NCBI GenBank assembly: GCA_038316385.1
Contig: JBBQAN010000004.1
Location: forward strand, 62,001 to 126,000
From: SZAS-103 sp038316385
GTDB taxonomy: Bacteria > Pseudomonadota > Gammaproteobacteria > Xanthomonadales > Xanthomonadaceae
DNA length: 64,000 nucleotides
Reading direction: 5' to 3'
Position numbers and translations under genes: made by a program
The notes under the pieces: generated by a model
Database searches by the model: none
Seen by the model: the letters and a program-made list of their open reading frames with translations, nothing else
What the model was told of the DNA's origin: nothing
Shown: positions 25,991-34,587 of the stretch, piece by piece
How positions within the stretch are numbered: position 1 is the first letter of the stretch
How the letters are laid out: every line of letters begins with the position of its first letter

Positions 25991-27760
25991 GTGAGCGCAG
26001 CAACACCCCAGAATATGGCGATTGACTCGTCTGAATCGACGGAGCCGGAAGCGGATCGTTTGCCGGCCGGTCTATCCGATGGTCTCGACGGCCGCATCGT
26101 CGATACGCTGCTCCAGCGCGGTCGATTGAAAGACGCCGACCTTGGTCGCGTCCGCCGTTTGCAGGAAGAATCCGGCGGCAGCCTGACCTCGCTGCTGGCG
26201 CGGCTGGGCATGGTGTCCGAGCGCGACATCGCCGAAGCCAGCGCCGAAGTACTGGATTTGCCGCTGATCGCTGCGCGCGATTGCCCGGATGCGCCGCCTG
26301 CATTGCAGATATCGGTGCGTTTCCTGAAGCAGCACCATGCATGCCCGATCGGAGAAGACGCCGAATCGGTCGATTTGCTCGTTGCCGACGCACAGGATCC
26401 GTATCCCGCCGAAGCCGTTGCACTGGCCACCGGCCGCACGGTGCGACTGCGCATCGGTCTGCGTTCGGAAATCGACGACCTCATCGAGCGCTACTACGGC
26501 CAAGGCCGCAGCGCGATGGGTACGATCGTCGAGAATCTGGCCGATGACACTGGCGGCGACGAGGACGATGTCGAGCACCTGCGCGACCTCGCATCCGAGG
26601 CGCCGGTCATACGTCTGGTGAACTTGGTGATCCAACGTGCGGTCGAAGCTCGATCATCCGATATCCATATCGAGCCCTTCGAGAACCGCTTGAAAGTCCG
26701 CTACCGCATCGACGGCGTGCTCGAGGAAGTCGAGTCGCCGCCGGCGAACCTCACCGCCGCAGTGATCTCGCGCATCAAGATCCTCGCGCGCCTGAACATC
26801 GCCGAGCGCCGGCTGCCGCAGGACGGCCGCATCATGCTGCGCGTGCAGGGCAAGGAACTCGACCTGCGCGTATCCACGGTGCCGACCGCGCATGGTGAAT
26901 CGGTGGTGATGCGTATTCTCGATCGCGAATCGATCGTGTTCGACTTCCATTCGCTTGGTTTCACCGACGAGTTTCTGCCGCAGTTCAAGAAGGTGCTTGA
27001 GCAGCCGCACGGCATCCTGCTCGTGACGGGCCCTACGGGTTCGGGCAAGACCACTACTCTGTACACCGCGCTGTCACAGCTCAACACATCGGCGGTGAAG
27101 ATCATTACCGTCGAAGACCCGGTCGAATACCAACTGGTCGGCGTCAACCAGATCCAGGCCAAACCAGCCATCGGGCTGGACTTCGCGCAGGCGTTACGTT
27201 CGATCGTGCGCCAAGACCCGGACATCATCATGATCGGCGAAATGCGCGATCTGGAAACCGCACGTATCGCGATCCAGTCCGCACTGACCGGCCATCTCGT
27301 GCTGTCCACGCTGCATACCAACAACGCGGCCGGCGGCATCAGCCGCCTGCTCGACATGGGCGTCGAGGATTACCTGCTGACATCGACGATCAATGGCATC
27401 CTCGCGCAGCGTCTTGTGCGCCGCATCGAACCCACCCATGCCGAACGCTACGAGCCATTGCCTGAAGTGATCGAGGAATTCGGCCTGCGCAAGTTGCAGC
27501 CCGACGGAACGATTTTTCTGTCGCGACCGAGGCCCTCCGCGCTCACGCCGACCGGTTATCTCGGCCGCACCACGATCATGGAATTCCTGGTGATGACCGA
27601 CTCGCTGCGCCGCCTCGTGATGCAGCGCGCCGGCATGGGTGAGATCGAGAACGCTGCGCGCGCAGAAGGAATGCGTACGATGTACGAGGACGGTTTGGTG
27701 AAAGCGCTGCACGGCATGACCACCATCGAGGAAGTGCTGCGCGTGTGCACGGAAGCGTAA
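25991..27760 (+). CDS. gspE: Type II secretion ATPase GspE (XpsE-type), no cysteine zinc motif
   Basis: 589 residues from the GTG at 25991; ATG at 26015 is an alternative. It is the cytoplasmic ATPase that powers pseudopilus assembly and docks on GspL and GspF. An N-terminal domain (about 30-190) precedes the secretion ATPase core with Walker A GPTGSGKTTT (about 346-355), Asp box EDPVEYQ, Walker B region IIMIGEMRDLETA and His box LSTLHTNNA. The usual tetracysteine insertion between the His box and the C-terminus is absent: the region RRIEPTHAERYEPLPE through PTGYLGRTTIMEF has no cysteine at all. Note GEMRD where GEIRD is standard. It heads an operon of eleven overlapping genes; the gspF start overlaps by one base (TAATG). 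Confidence 0.93.
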   Translation: MSAATPQNMAIDSSESTEPEADRLPAGLSDGLDGRIVDTLLQRGRLKDADLGRVRRLQEESGGSLTSLLARLGMVSERDIAEASAEVLDLPLIAARDCPDAPPALQISVRFLKQHHACPIGEDAESVDLLVADAQDPYPAEAVALATGRTVRLRIGLRSEIDDLIERYYGQGRSAMGTIVENLADDTGGDEDDVEHLRDLASEAPVIRLVNLVIQRAVEARSSDIHIEPFENRLKVRYRIDGVLEEVESPPANLTAAVISRIKILARLNIAERRLPQDGRIMLRVQGKELDLRVSTVPTAHGESVVMRILDRESIVFDFHSLGFTDEFLPQFKKVLEQPHGILLVTGPTGSGKTTTLYTALSQLNTSAVKIITVEDPVEYQLVGVNQIQAKPAIGLDFAQALRSIVRQDPDIIMIGEMRDLETARIAIQSALTGHLVLSTLHTNNAAGGISRLLDMGVEDYLLTSTINGILAQRLVRRIEPTHAERYEPLPEVIEEFGLRKLQPDGTIFLSRPRPSALTPTGYLGRTTIMEFLVMTDSLRRLVMQRAGMGEIENAARAEGMRTMYEDGLVKALHGMTTIEEVLRVCTEA

Positions 27761-28977
27761 TGGCGCAGTTTCGCTATCAGGCATTGAGCATCGCCGGCGA
27801 ATCGTTGCAAGGCCAGATGGAAGCGGCCAGCGCCGAGGAAGTGATCGGGCGCTTGCAGGAAGCCGGACATATTCCGGTCGAGGCGCGCCGCACCGACGAA
27901 GTCGCGTCGGGTGCGAGCTGGACGGCATGGTTCCAGCGCAGCGCGCTCACTCCCGAGCACATCCTGCAATTCACCGAACAACTTGCGACCCTGCTTGGAG
28001 CCGGCCAACCGCTGGATCGTGCACTCGCGATCCTGCTCGATCTGCCCGAGTCCGCTGAAGCGAAAAAAATCATTGCGAACGTGCGCGATGCAGTGCGCGG
28101 CGGCACCTCGCTGTCCACCGCGCTGGAACAGCAGCATGGCGTGTTTTCACGACTGTACGTCAGCACCGTACGCGCGGGCGAAGTCGGCGGCAGCCTGCAT
28201 GAAACGCTCGCGCGACTGGCCGATTATCTCGATCGCAGCCGCTCGCTGCGTTCGCGGGTGATCAACGCGTTGATCTATCCGGCGATCCTGGTGGCGATCG
28301 TTTCAATGGCAATCCTGTTCCTGCTCGGCTATGTGGTGCCGCAGTTCCAGGCGATGTACGAAGGTCTCGGCGCACAGTTGCCGCTGATCACGAAAGTCGT
28401 GCTTGGCCTCGGCGATATCGTGCGCAGCTATTGGTGGTTGCTGCCGATCGTCGGCATCGTGCTGCTGTGGTGGCTGGATCGCAGGCGCCGCGATCCGGCA
28501 TGGCGGCGCTCGGTGGATGCATGGATGCTGCGACGCAAATTGCTCGGCTCGCTGGTCGCGCGCCTCGAAACGGCGCGACTCGCGCGCACGCTCGGCACGC
28601 TGGTGAAGAACGGCGTGCCCTTGCTGCAATCGCTGACCATCGCGCGCAATGTGCTCGGCAATCGCGTGCTCGCCGAAGCGGTGGATGTCACCGCCGAGGA
28701 AGTCAAGACTGGTAGCGGCCTTGCGCACGCGCTCGCCAAGCGCGACGTATTCCCGCGACTGGCCGTGCAGATGGTGCAGGTCGGCGAGGAATCCGGCGAA
28801 CTCGACAACATGCTGCTGAAAGTCGCCGACACCTTCGATCGCGAAACCACGCAGGCGATGGATCGTTTTCTCACCGCGCTGGTGCCGGCGCTGACCGTGA
28901 CGATGAGCATCATCGTCGGCGTGGTCATCCTCGCAATCATCATCCCGTTGTATGACCTCACCAACTCGATAGGTTGA
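27760..28977 (+). CDS. gspF: Type II secretion inner-membrane protein GspF
   Basis: 405 residues, the usual size. GspF is the polytopic platform protein of the inner membrane that interacts with GspE and GspL. Two related cytoplasmic helical domains are visible: the first with LTPEHILQFTEQLATLLGAG and AGEVGGSLHETLARLADYL, the second with LARTLGTLVKNGVPLLQSL and VGEESGELDNMLLKVADTF. Hydrophobic segments fall at about 170-195, 220-245 and the C-terminus (SIIVGVVILAIIIPLYDL). The start ATG overlaps the gspE stop. Eight bases separate it from gspG. Confidence 0.95.
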   Translation: MAQFRYQALSIAGESLQGQMEAASAEEVIGRLQEAGHIPVEARRTDEVASGASWTAWFQRSALTPEHILQFTEQLATLLGAGQPLDRALAILLDLPESAEAKKIIANVRDAVRGGTSLSTALEQQHGVFSRLYVSTVRAGEVGGSLHETLARLADYLDRSRSLRSRVINALIYPAILVAIVSMAILFLLGYVVPQFQAMYEGLGAQLPLITKVVLGLGDIVRSYWWLLPIVGIVLLWWLDRRRRDPAWRRSVDAWMLRRKLLGSLVARLETARLARTLGTLVKNGVPLLQSLTIARNVLGNRVLAEAVDVTAEEVKTGSGLAHALAKRDVFPRLAVQMVQVGEESGELDNMLLKVADTFDRETTQAMDRFLTALVPALTVTMSIIVGVVILAIIIPLYDLTNSIG

Positions 28978-28985
28978 TCCCGAAC

Positions 28986-29432
28986 ATGAAAAACTCCATG
29001 CAATCCGTGCGTGCGATGCAAACACGTATCACGCGCCCAGCTCAGGGCTTCACCCTGATCGAAATCATGATCGTGATCGTGCTGATCGGTCTGCTCGCGA
29101 CGATCGTCGGCGCCCGCATTCTCGGCGGTTCCGATCGCGCGAAGTTCAAGCTCGCGCAGACGCAGGTCGATACAATGGCGAGCAAGGTCGAGCAGTATCA
29201 GCAGGACGTCGGCAGCCTGCCGCCAGATCTCGAAGCTCTGGTCAAGGCGCCCGGCAACAGCGCCGGATGGCTTGGCCCGTACGCGAAGGAACAGGAACTC
29301 AAGGATCCTTGGGGTCACGCACTGGAATACCACGCGCCCGGCGAAGGCGGCGCCGCATACGATTTAACCAGCTTCGGCAAGGATGGCAAATCCGGCGGCG
29401 ACAGCGTGGATGCGGACATCCACCACCAGTGA
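28986..29432 (+). CDS. gspG: Major pseudopilin GspG
   Basis: 148 residues. It is the main subunit of the periplasmic pseudopilus and is processed by the prepilin peptidase. The cleavage site is QG/FTLIEIM after Gly21 with Glu at +5, followed by a hydrophobic helix IVIVLIGLLATIVGARIL. The C-terminal half has the GspG calcium-loop pattern: DPWGHALEYHAPGE and FGKDGKSGGDSVDADI. The prepilin leader of 21 residues is longer than usual; an internal ATG at residue 5 or 11 could be used instead. The prepilin peptidase itself is not in the window. Confidence 0.96.
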   Translation: MKNSMQSVRAMQTRITRPAQGFTLIEIMIVIVLIGLLATIVGARILGGSDRAKFKLAQTQVDTMASKVEQYQQDVGSLPPDLEALVKAPGNSAGWLGPYAKEQELKDPWGHALEYHAPGEGGAAYDLTSFGKDGKSGGDSVDADIHHQ

Positions 29433-29435
29433 CGC

Positions 29436-29957
29436 ATGATGTCGTGGATGCGCTGCGCTGACGTGCACAACGCCGCGCGAAGTGCTGCCCTCAGGTCGCA
29501 ATGTCATCGGGCGCGCGGATTCACGCTGCTCGAAATCATGCTGGTCATCGTCCTGATTGCTGCGATCAGCGGTCTCACCCTCGGCCTGCTCGGGGTCGGA
29601 CGCAGCGGTACACAGTTGCGCGATGCCACGCATACGCTGGCAACCGAGTTGCGCTACACGCGCTCGCGCGCCCTCACCACCGGCGAACCGCAACGCTTTG
29701 AAATGGACATCGACAAGCGCACCTGGACTGCCGCCGGCAATCACCACGGTACGTTGCCCGCAGCGCTGAAAGTCACCTTCGACAGCGTCCGTCAGGAACA
29801 AACCACTGCGCGCGCTGCAGCGATCCGTTTCTTTCCCGACGGCTCGGCCACCGGCGGGCGCATCAGCCTGCGTACCAAAGGCGTCGGCTGGCGCGTGGAC
29901 GTGCGCTGGCTGACCGGCGAAGTCAGCCAGACGCGACTACCGGATGCGCCGCCATGA
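29436..29957 (+). CDS. gspH: Minor pseudopilin GspH
   Basis: 173 residues. The prepilin site RG/FTLLEIM lies after Gly28, with Glu at +5 and the hydrophobic helix LVIVLIAAISGLTLGLLGV. The body contains ATELRYTRSRALTTGEPQRF, the conserved GspH region, and the C-terminal IRFFPDGSATGG, the FFPDGSSTGG signature of the family. GspH joins the tip complex of the pseudopilus or its shaft. It starts 3 bp after gspG and its stop overlaps gspI. Confidence 0.92.
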   Translation: MMSWMRCADVHNAARSAALRSQCHRARGFTLLEIMLVIVLIAAISGLTLGLLGVGRSGTQLRDATHTLATELRYTRSRALTTGEPQRFEMDIDKRTWTAAGNHHGTLPAALKVTFDSVRQEQTTARAAAIRFFPDGSATGGRISLRTKGVGWRVDVRWLTGEVSQTRLPDAPP

Positions 29958-30391
29958 ACGCGCGCGGACAACGCGGCTATACGCTGCTGGAAGTGCTGGT
30001 TGCATTCGCATTGCTCGCCATCGGGCTCGGCCTGTTGCTCTCGATCCTGTCCGGCGGCGTGCATTCGGTCGCCTCATCCTCGCAATCCACGCAAGCGACT
30101 TTGTACGCGGAAAATCTGCTCGACTCGCTCGGCGCCGATCAACGCCTGCAACCGGGCAAGCGTCAGGGGATGTTCGAGCACGGTCGCTATCGCTGGACGC
30201 TGGTCGTCACGCCGTTCAAACCGCCGGAGGCCGCGCCCGCGCGCAGCGATGCGTACGCTGCCGATCCGGATATGGAAGCTTTCGTGGACAACGTGATGGT
30301 GCGCGTGATGTTGCAGATGCAGTGGGGCACGCAGCCGGATCAAGTGCTGCGCGTCGAAACCCTGCGCGCGTACGGGCCGCAGCCGCAATGA
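29954..30391 (+). CDS. gspI: Minor pseudopilin GspI
   Basis: 145 residues with a very short leader: RG/YTLLEVLVAF after Gly8, Glu at +5. The +1 residue is Tyr instead of Phe, which prepilin peptidases tolerate. After the helix (ALLAIGLGLLLSILSGGV) the globular part contains YAENLLDSLGAD and ends in LRVETLRAYG, typical of GspI. In the known tip complex GspI nucleates assembly with GspJ and GspK. ATG overlaps the gspH stop and its own stop overlaps gspJ. Confidence 0.9.
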   Translation: MNARGQRGYTLLEVLVAFALLAIGLGLLLSILSGGVHSVASSSQSTQATLYAENLLDSLGADQRLQPGKRQGMFEHGRYRWTLVVTPFKPPEAAPARSDAYAADPDMEAFVDNVMVRVMLQMQWGTQPDQVLRVETLRAYGPQPQ

Positions 30392-31161
30392 ACGTGCGTC
30401 CGATTCGGTCGAATGCGGTTGCGCATCGCTGCTCATCGCCAGCGGCATCTCGGCGCATGGCCGGCTTCACCCTGCTCGAAATCATCCTGGCGACGGTGTT
30501 GCTCGCGCTGGGCATGACCATTGCATTCGCGAGCCTGCATTCGGCAAACGCGTCCGTGCAGCATGCCGAAGCGGCCGCAGCGCGTAACGAGCATCTGCGT
30601 GCGGTGCAGAGCTTTCTATACCGCACGCTGCAGGCTGCGCAGCCGCTGGTGCTCGCGCGCAATCCGGTGACCCAGCAAGTCAGCTTCCTCGAAGGCGCGC
30701 ACGACAAGGTGCGTTTCGTCGCGTCGATGCCCGGTTACATGTCGCGCGGCGGCCCGTACGTGCTGACGTTGAAGTTCGTGCCATCCGGCGCGGGCGACGG
30801 CACCCAGCGCCTGCAGTTCGCCTACGCGATGCTGGTCAACGAAAAGCCGCTTGAAGACGATGAAAAACTTCCGCCGGAAGATCTGCTCGACGGCATCGCC
30901 GATGCGTATTTCGAATACCGATCCTTGGGCGCGGACGGGAAGATCGGATCGTGGGACAAGGACTGGAATCGACCCACCGAGTTGCCGCTACAAATCCGCC
31001 TGTCAGTGCGTTTCGCCGATCCGACGCGGCCGTGGCCCGCGTTCGCCACAGCGCTGCCGCTGGGTCTGGCAACCGCGCGTCCCGAGGATGCCGCGTCCGG
31101 CGCGGCGCCGCCGTTGCTGCAGGTGCCGCCGCGAGCGCCTGCGTCCGGAGGCAGCAAGTGA
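30388..31161 (+). CDS. gspJ: Minor pseudopilin GspJ
   Basis: 257 residues. The prepilin site is AG/FTLLEII after Gly26, followed by the hydrophobic helix ATVLLALGMTIAFASL. The family stretch with an aromatic-rich C-terminal region includes ADAYFEYRSLGADG and LPLQIRLSVRF, the usual GspJ ending. A Pro/Ala-rich tail of about 35 residues (PPLLQVPPRAPAS) extends the protein beyond the typical length. The ATG at 30388 overlaps the gspI stop; an open frame further upstream lies inside gspI and is not used. Confidence 0.88.
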   Translation: MNVRPIRSNAVAHRCSSPAASRRMAGFTLLEIILATVLLALGMTIAFASLHSANASVQHAEAAAARNEHLRAVQSFLYRTLQAAQPLVLARNPVTQQVSFLEGAHDKVRFVASMPGYMSRGGPYVLTLKFVPSGAGDGTQRLQFAYAMLVNEKPLEDDEKLPPEDLLDGIADAYFEYRSLGADGKIGSWDKDWNRPTELPLQIRLSVRFADPTRPWPAFATALPLGLATARPEDAASGAAPPLLQVPPRAPASGGSK

Positions 31162-32069
31162 ACGCGCCGCGCAGCGCTTGCATGCACGTCCGCAACATGC
31201 GCGGCGTTGCGCTGATCCTGGTGTTGTGGTTGCTGGTTTTGATGACCGCGATCATCGGCGGATTTGCGCAGAGCGCGCGCATCGAATCGATGCAGGCGCA
31301 CCAGTTGCGCGCCTCGCTGATCGCCCGTCAGGCCGCGCAGGCCGGCATCGAATACGCAACGCTGCGGATGCTGTATCCCGACGAGTTGCGGCGCTGGGTG
31401 CCGGATGGCCGCAAATACAAATTCACCCTCGGCGAGGCGACGCTGGAGATCCACGTGATCGATGAGTCGGGCAAGGTCGATCTGAACAGCGCGACGCCGA
31501 TTCTGCTGACCAAGCTGCTGCTCGCCCTCGGAGTGCAACAGCCGCGTGCGCAGAATCTCGCGGCGGCGATCGTGGATTATCGCGATCCCGACGACCTGCT
31601 GTCGCCGGGCGGTGCCGAATCCGGCGATTACAGCAGCGCAGGTCTTCCGTACGGACCGAAAAACAAACCCTTCGAAACCGTCTCCGAACTGCAACGCGTA
31701 CTCGGCATGGATTTCGCGCTCTACCAGAAACTTGTGCCCAATGTGACGGTCTATGCAAGTGGAGATCCGAGCCCGACCTTCGCGCAACCGCCGGTGCTGC
31801 AGGCGCTGGGAATGAGCGGAGCGAGCGCGGATTTGTTTCAGAGCCAGCGCAATGGCTGGCAGCCGGGCTCTTCTGTCGCGCCGCCGCTGATGCCGAACGG
31901 ACAGCCGTACGTGGTGCAGGCGGGCACTGGAACCTATGCCATTTCCAGCCGCGCGCACCTGCGCGACGGCACGACATTGACGGTGAATGCTATCGTGCGG
32001 GCTTCGCAACCCGGACCCTTCGGCCAGTTGTACGTGCCTCTGCAATGGAGGGAGGGAGAATCGAACTGA
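31158..32069 (+). CDS. gspK: Minor pseudopilin GspK
   Basis: 303 residues, starting at GTG that overlaps the gspJ stop (GTGA). GspK is the largest minor pseudopilin and caps the pseudopilus tip. The cleavage region is RG/VALILVLWLLVLM after Gly16; as in other GspK proteins the +5 glutamate is absent. The body contains DESGKVDLNSATPILL and IVDYRDPDDLLSPGGAE, the conserved GspK helix-hairpin segment, and NKPFETVSELQRVLGM. A strong ribosome site for the next gene (GGAGGGAG) lies inside its 3' end. Confidence 0.93.
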   Translation: MNAPRSACMHVRNMRGVALILVLWLLVLMTAIIGGFAQSARIESMQAHQLRASLIARQAAQAGIEYATLRMLYPDELRRWVPDGRKYKFTLGEATLEIHVIDESGKVDLNSATPILLTKLLLALGVQQPRAQNLAAAIVDYRDPDDLLSPGGAESGDYSSAGLPYGPKNKPFETVSELQRVLGMDFALYQKLVPNVTVYASGDPSPTFAQPPVLQALGMSGASADLFQSQRNGWQPGSSVAPPLMPNGQPYVVQAGTGTYAISSRAHLRDGTTLTVNAIVRASQPGPFGQLYVPLQWREGESN

Positions 32070-33229
32070 TGGCAACCCCGCAGCCCATTGCCAATCGACT
32101 CAGCGCGCCGCTTGATCGTGCGCGTTCGCGCTATGCGCGCAGTCCGGTGCAGCAATTCCTGCGCTGGTGGAGCGGTGAACTCGTGTCGACGATGCCAGCT
32201 TCGTGGCGTTCCTTGTTCGCCGAAGCGCAGGCGCGGGTGCTGTATGTGGTCGCGCCGGATACGCTGGAGCTACGGTTGGAAGAAGCAGGTCGCGAAACCT
32301 TGCTCGCCAGCATTCCGCTCGATGCCGATGCGGATCTCTCAGCGCGGATCGATGCCGCGCTGGGCGCGAACCGCGTGGAACGGCCGCGCTGGCTGTTGTT
32401 GCCGGGCGGCCAGGTGTTGCGTCGCCGGTTCGCATTGCCGGCGGCGGCGACGGAGCGCCTGCGCGAAGTCGTCGCCCATGAGCTCGACCGGCAGACGCCG
32501 TTCCGCGCCGACCAGGTCGCTTACGATTGCCGCGTGCTCGGCATCGATGCGGCCAGCAAGATGGCGCAGGTCGAATTGCTGGTACTGACCAGGGAAAGAC
32601 TCGACGCTGCGCTTGCACCGTTTGGTTCACTGGCCGATCGCCTGAGCGGAGTGGATGCGCGCGATGCGCAGGGTCAGGCACTGCATTGCAATCTGCTGCC
32701 GCCCGAACGCCGGCAAGGACGCGACCGGCGTGCGCTATGGCTGCATCTGGGATTGGCTGCGATTGCATTGATCGCGCTGTTGTTCGCGCTCAACCAGATG
32801 CTCGATAACCGTCGCGAAGCGATGGCGAAACTCGAAGCCCAGGTCGATGTCCGTCACCGACAGGCACGGCTGGTTGGTGCATTGTCGAAGGAACTCGATC
32901 AGGCGTCCGAAGGCGCCAATTTCCTCAACAATACGCGCGCCGAAAAACCGCCGATGCTCGCCGTGCTGGCTGATATCACCGCGCGCGTTCCGGACACCAC
33001 CTACATCGAGCGCTTCAGCGAGCAGGAAGGGCAGATCTATCTGACCGGATTGAGCGCCGATGCCGCCGGCCTCGTCGCGAAGTTGCAGGCATCGAAGTTG
33101 CTGAGTTCGCCGGCGCTCAGCGGCAGCGTCCAGCCCGATGCGTTGAGTAAACGCGACCGCTTCACCCTGGTGGCCGAATTGGTCGGAACCCATCCGAAAG
33201 GAGGCCGGAGTGCGCCTGCCCAGCCCTGA
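32069..33229 (+). CDS. gspL: Type II secretion protein GspL
   Basis: 386 residues from the ATG at 32069, whose first base is the last base of the gspK stop. GspL is the bitopic inner-membrane protein linking the GspE ATPase to the periplasm. The N-terminal cytoplasmic half (to about 220) is the actin-like domain, with RPRWLLLPGGQVLRRRFALP and the LREVVAHELDRQTPF pattern of this family. A single membrane helix (ALWLHLGLAAIALIALLFAL, about 223-245) is followed by a coiled coil and a ferredoxin-like periplasmic domain (LAVLADITARVPDTTYIERF), the PilN-like form seen in Xanthomonas XpsL. Confidence 0.92.
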   Translation: MATPQPIANRLSAPLDRARSRYARSPVQQFLRWWSGELVSTMPASWRSLFAEAQARVLYVVAPDTLELRLEEAGRETLLASIPLDADADLSARIDAALGANRVERPRWLLLPGGQVLRRRFALPAAATERLREVVAHELDRQTPFRADQVAYDCRVLGIDAASKMAQVELLVLTRERLDAALAPFGSLADRLSGVDARDAQGQALHCNLLPPERRQGRDRRALWLHLGLAAIALIALLFALNQMLDNRREAMAKLEAQVDVRHRQARLVGALSKELDQASEGANFLNNTRAEKPPMLAVLADITARVPDTTYIERFSEQEGQIYLTGLSADAAGLVAKLQASKLLSSPALSGSVQPDALSKRDRFTLVAELVGTHPKGGRSAPAQP

Positions 33230-33821
33230 ACGCAGCCGTTCGTATGCGCTCGGACTGCTGCTGCTGGCATTGGCGGTGGCGTATCTGATCGGCGTGCACT
33301 GGTGGTGGACAGCGCCGATGCTTTCGATGGGCCAGCGCATGGACGACCTGCGCGCGCAAGAATTGCACCTGCGCATGCTCGCGCAGCAGAAACCCGACAT
33401 CGAGAAACGGCTCGCCGCCGTGCGCAGGATCGAGGCGGCGAACCCGGGCTTCCTGCCCGAGGCCAGCGTCGAGCTTGCGCAAGCCGGACTGACCAAGCTG
33501 ATCGAATCCCAAGTCGGCTTGGTCAGTCCCGATCACAGCACTTGCATGATCAGCCAGCGCACACCGACCGCGTCGGCCATTCCAGAGCGTTACCAACGCG
33601 TGCTGGTGCAGGTGCGCCTGCAGTGCGGCATGAATGAATTCAGCGCACTTCTGCATGCATTCGAGAACGGTCGCCCGCAATTGTTCGTGGACAATCTCAA
33701 CATCATCAGCCGCACCGGCTTCGCCCCGCTCGGCGGCGCCGATGCCGCCGCGCCGCTGGAAATGTCGTTCGATCTGTACGGTTATCTGCGTCCCGGCGTC
33801 GGCGGTGGCAATGGCCATTAA
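33210..33821 (+). CDS. gspM: Type II secretion protein GspM
   Basis: 203 residues, GTG start at 33210 with the strong site AAAGGAGG just upstream; it overlaps the end of gspL by 20 bp. GspM is a bitopic inner-membrane protein that partners GspL. One membrane helix lies at about residues 12-33 (YALGLLLLALAVAYLIG), then a coiled-coil linker (LRAQELHLRMLAQQKPDIEK) and a C-terminal ferredoxin-like domain with RVLVQVRLQCGMNEFSALLH. The latter resembles the PilO-like XpsM family. Its end overlaps the next gene by 11 bp. Confidence 0.88.
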   Translation: MRLPSPERSRSYALGLLLLALAVAYLIGVHWWWTAPMLSMGQRMDDLRAQELHLRMLAQQKPDIEKRLAAVRRIEAANPGFLPEASVELAQAGLTKLIESQVGLVSPDHSTCMISQRTPTASAIPERYQRVLVQVRLQCGMNEFSALLHAFENGRPQLFVDNLNIISRTGFAPLGGADAAAPLEMSFDLYGYLRPGVGGGNGH

Positions 33822-34587
33822 ACTCGACACGCGCAGCTGGGTGTTGATCGCCGTCGCGGGCTGGGCGCTCGCTTGCGCGCTGATCGCGCTGACCGGTTTC
33901 GGTGGACGCTATCGCCTTCTTGCGGACGACCCCACCCTGGCGCCACGCCTGCCGAATGTATCGCATGCGGACACCCGATCGTCGCTCGGCCCACTGTCGG
34001 CTTATGCCGAAGCAGCCAATCGCCCGCTGTTCTATCCGGACCGCAAACCGATTGCAGTGCATGTGCCCGGCCAGAAGTCCGATGCGAAGCCGCTGGATGC
34101 GATCCTGACCAGCGTCATCATCACGCCCGCCATGCAAATGGCGATCGTGCAGGACAATCAGACCAAGGAGAGCTTGCGCGTGCGCGAAGGGCAACCGCTT
34201 GGAGGCAGTTATTCTGGCTGGAAACTGGTCGGCTTGACGCCGCGATCGGCAGTGTTCGATGGCGGTTCGCAAGGCCAGACGACGCTGAACCTGCGCGTGT
34301 TCGATGGCCATGGCGGCGAAGAGCCGACGCGCATGGGTCTGACCCCGCAAGCGGTGGCCAGCGGAGTGCTCGGGGCAGCGCATGCGCCAGTCGATACCGA
34401 CAATCAGCCTGATGCCAACCCGCCGGCGCAATCAGGCGATGTCCCCGATGTCGCGGCGCAAGCCGCCAATGCCGCCGCCCAGGCGGCGCAACAAGCCGAA
34501 CAGATCCGCCGACGCATCGAAGAGCGTCGCCGTCAGGCACAAGCCGAGGCAGACAACACCCTGCCGCCGAATGACAAGGTAAAGTGA
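33811..34587 (+). CDS. gspN: Type II secretion GspC/XpsN-type protein
   Basis: 258 residues; the ATG lies inside the end of gspM. In Xanthomonas this position is held by XpsN, which takes the role of GspC and connects the inner-membrane platform to the secretin. Features: one N-terminal membrane helix (WVLIAVAGWALACALIALTGF), a periplasmic homology-region-like domain (about 85-150) with AILTSVIITPAMQMAIVQ and SYSGWKLVGLTPRSAVF, then a Pro/Asp/Ala-rich linker and a C-terminal charged helix QAEQIRRRIEERRRQAQ that may form a coiled coil. The PDZ domain of classical GspC is missing, as in XpsN. Naming as gspN versus gspC is a convention issue. Confidence 0.82.
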   Translation: MAIKLDTRSWVLIAVAGWALACALIALTGFGGRYRLLADDPTLAPRLPNVSHADTRSSLGPLSAYAEAANRPLFYPDRKPIAVHVPGQKSDAKPLDAILTSVIITPAMQMAIVQDNQTKESLRVREGQPLGGSYSGWKLVGLTPRSAVFDGGSQGQTTLNLRVFDGHGGEEPTRMGLTPQAVASGVLGAAHAPVDTDNQPDANPPAQSGDVPDVAAQAANAAAQAAQQAEQIRRRIEERRRQAQAEADNTLPPNDKVK

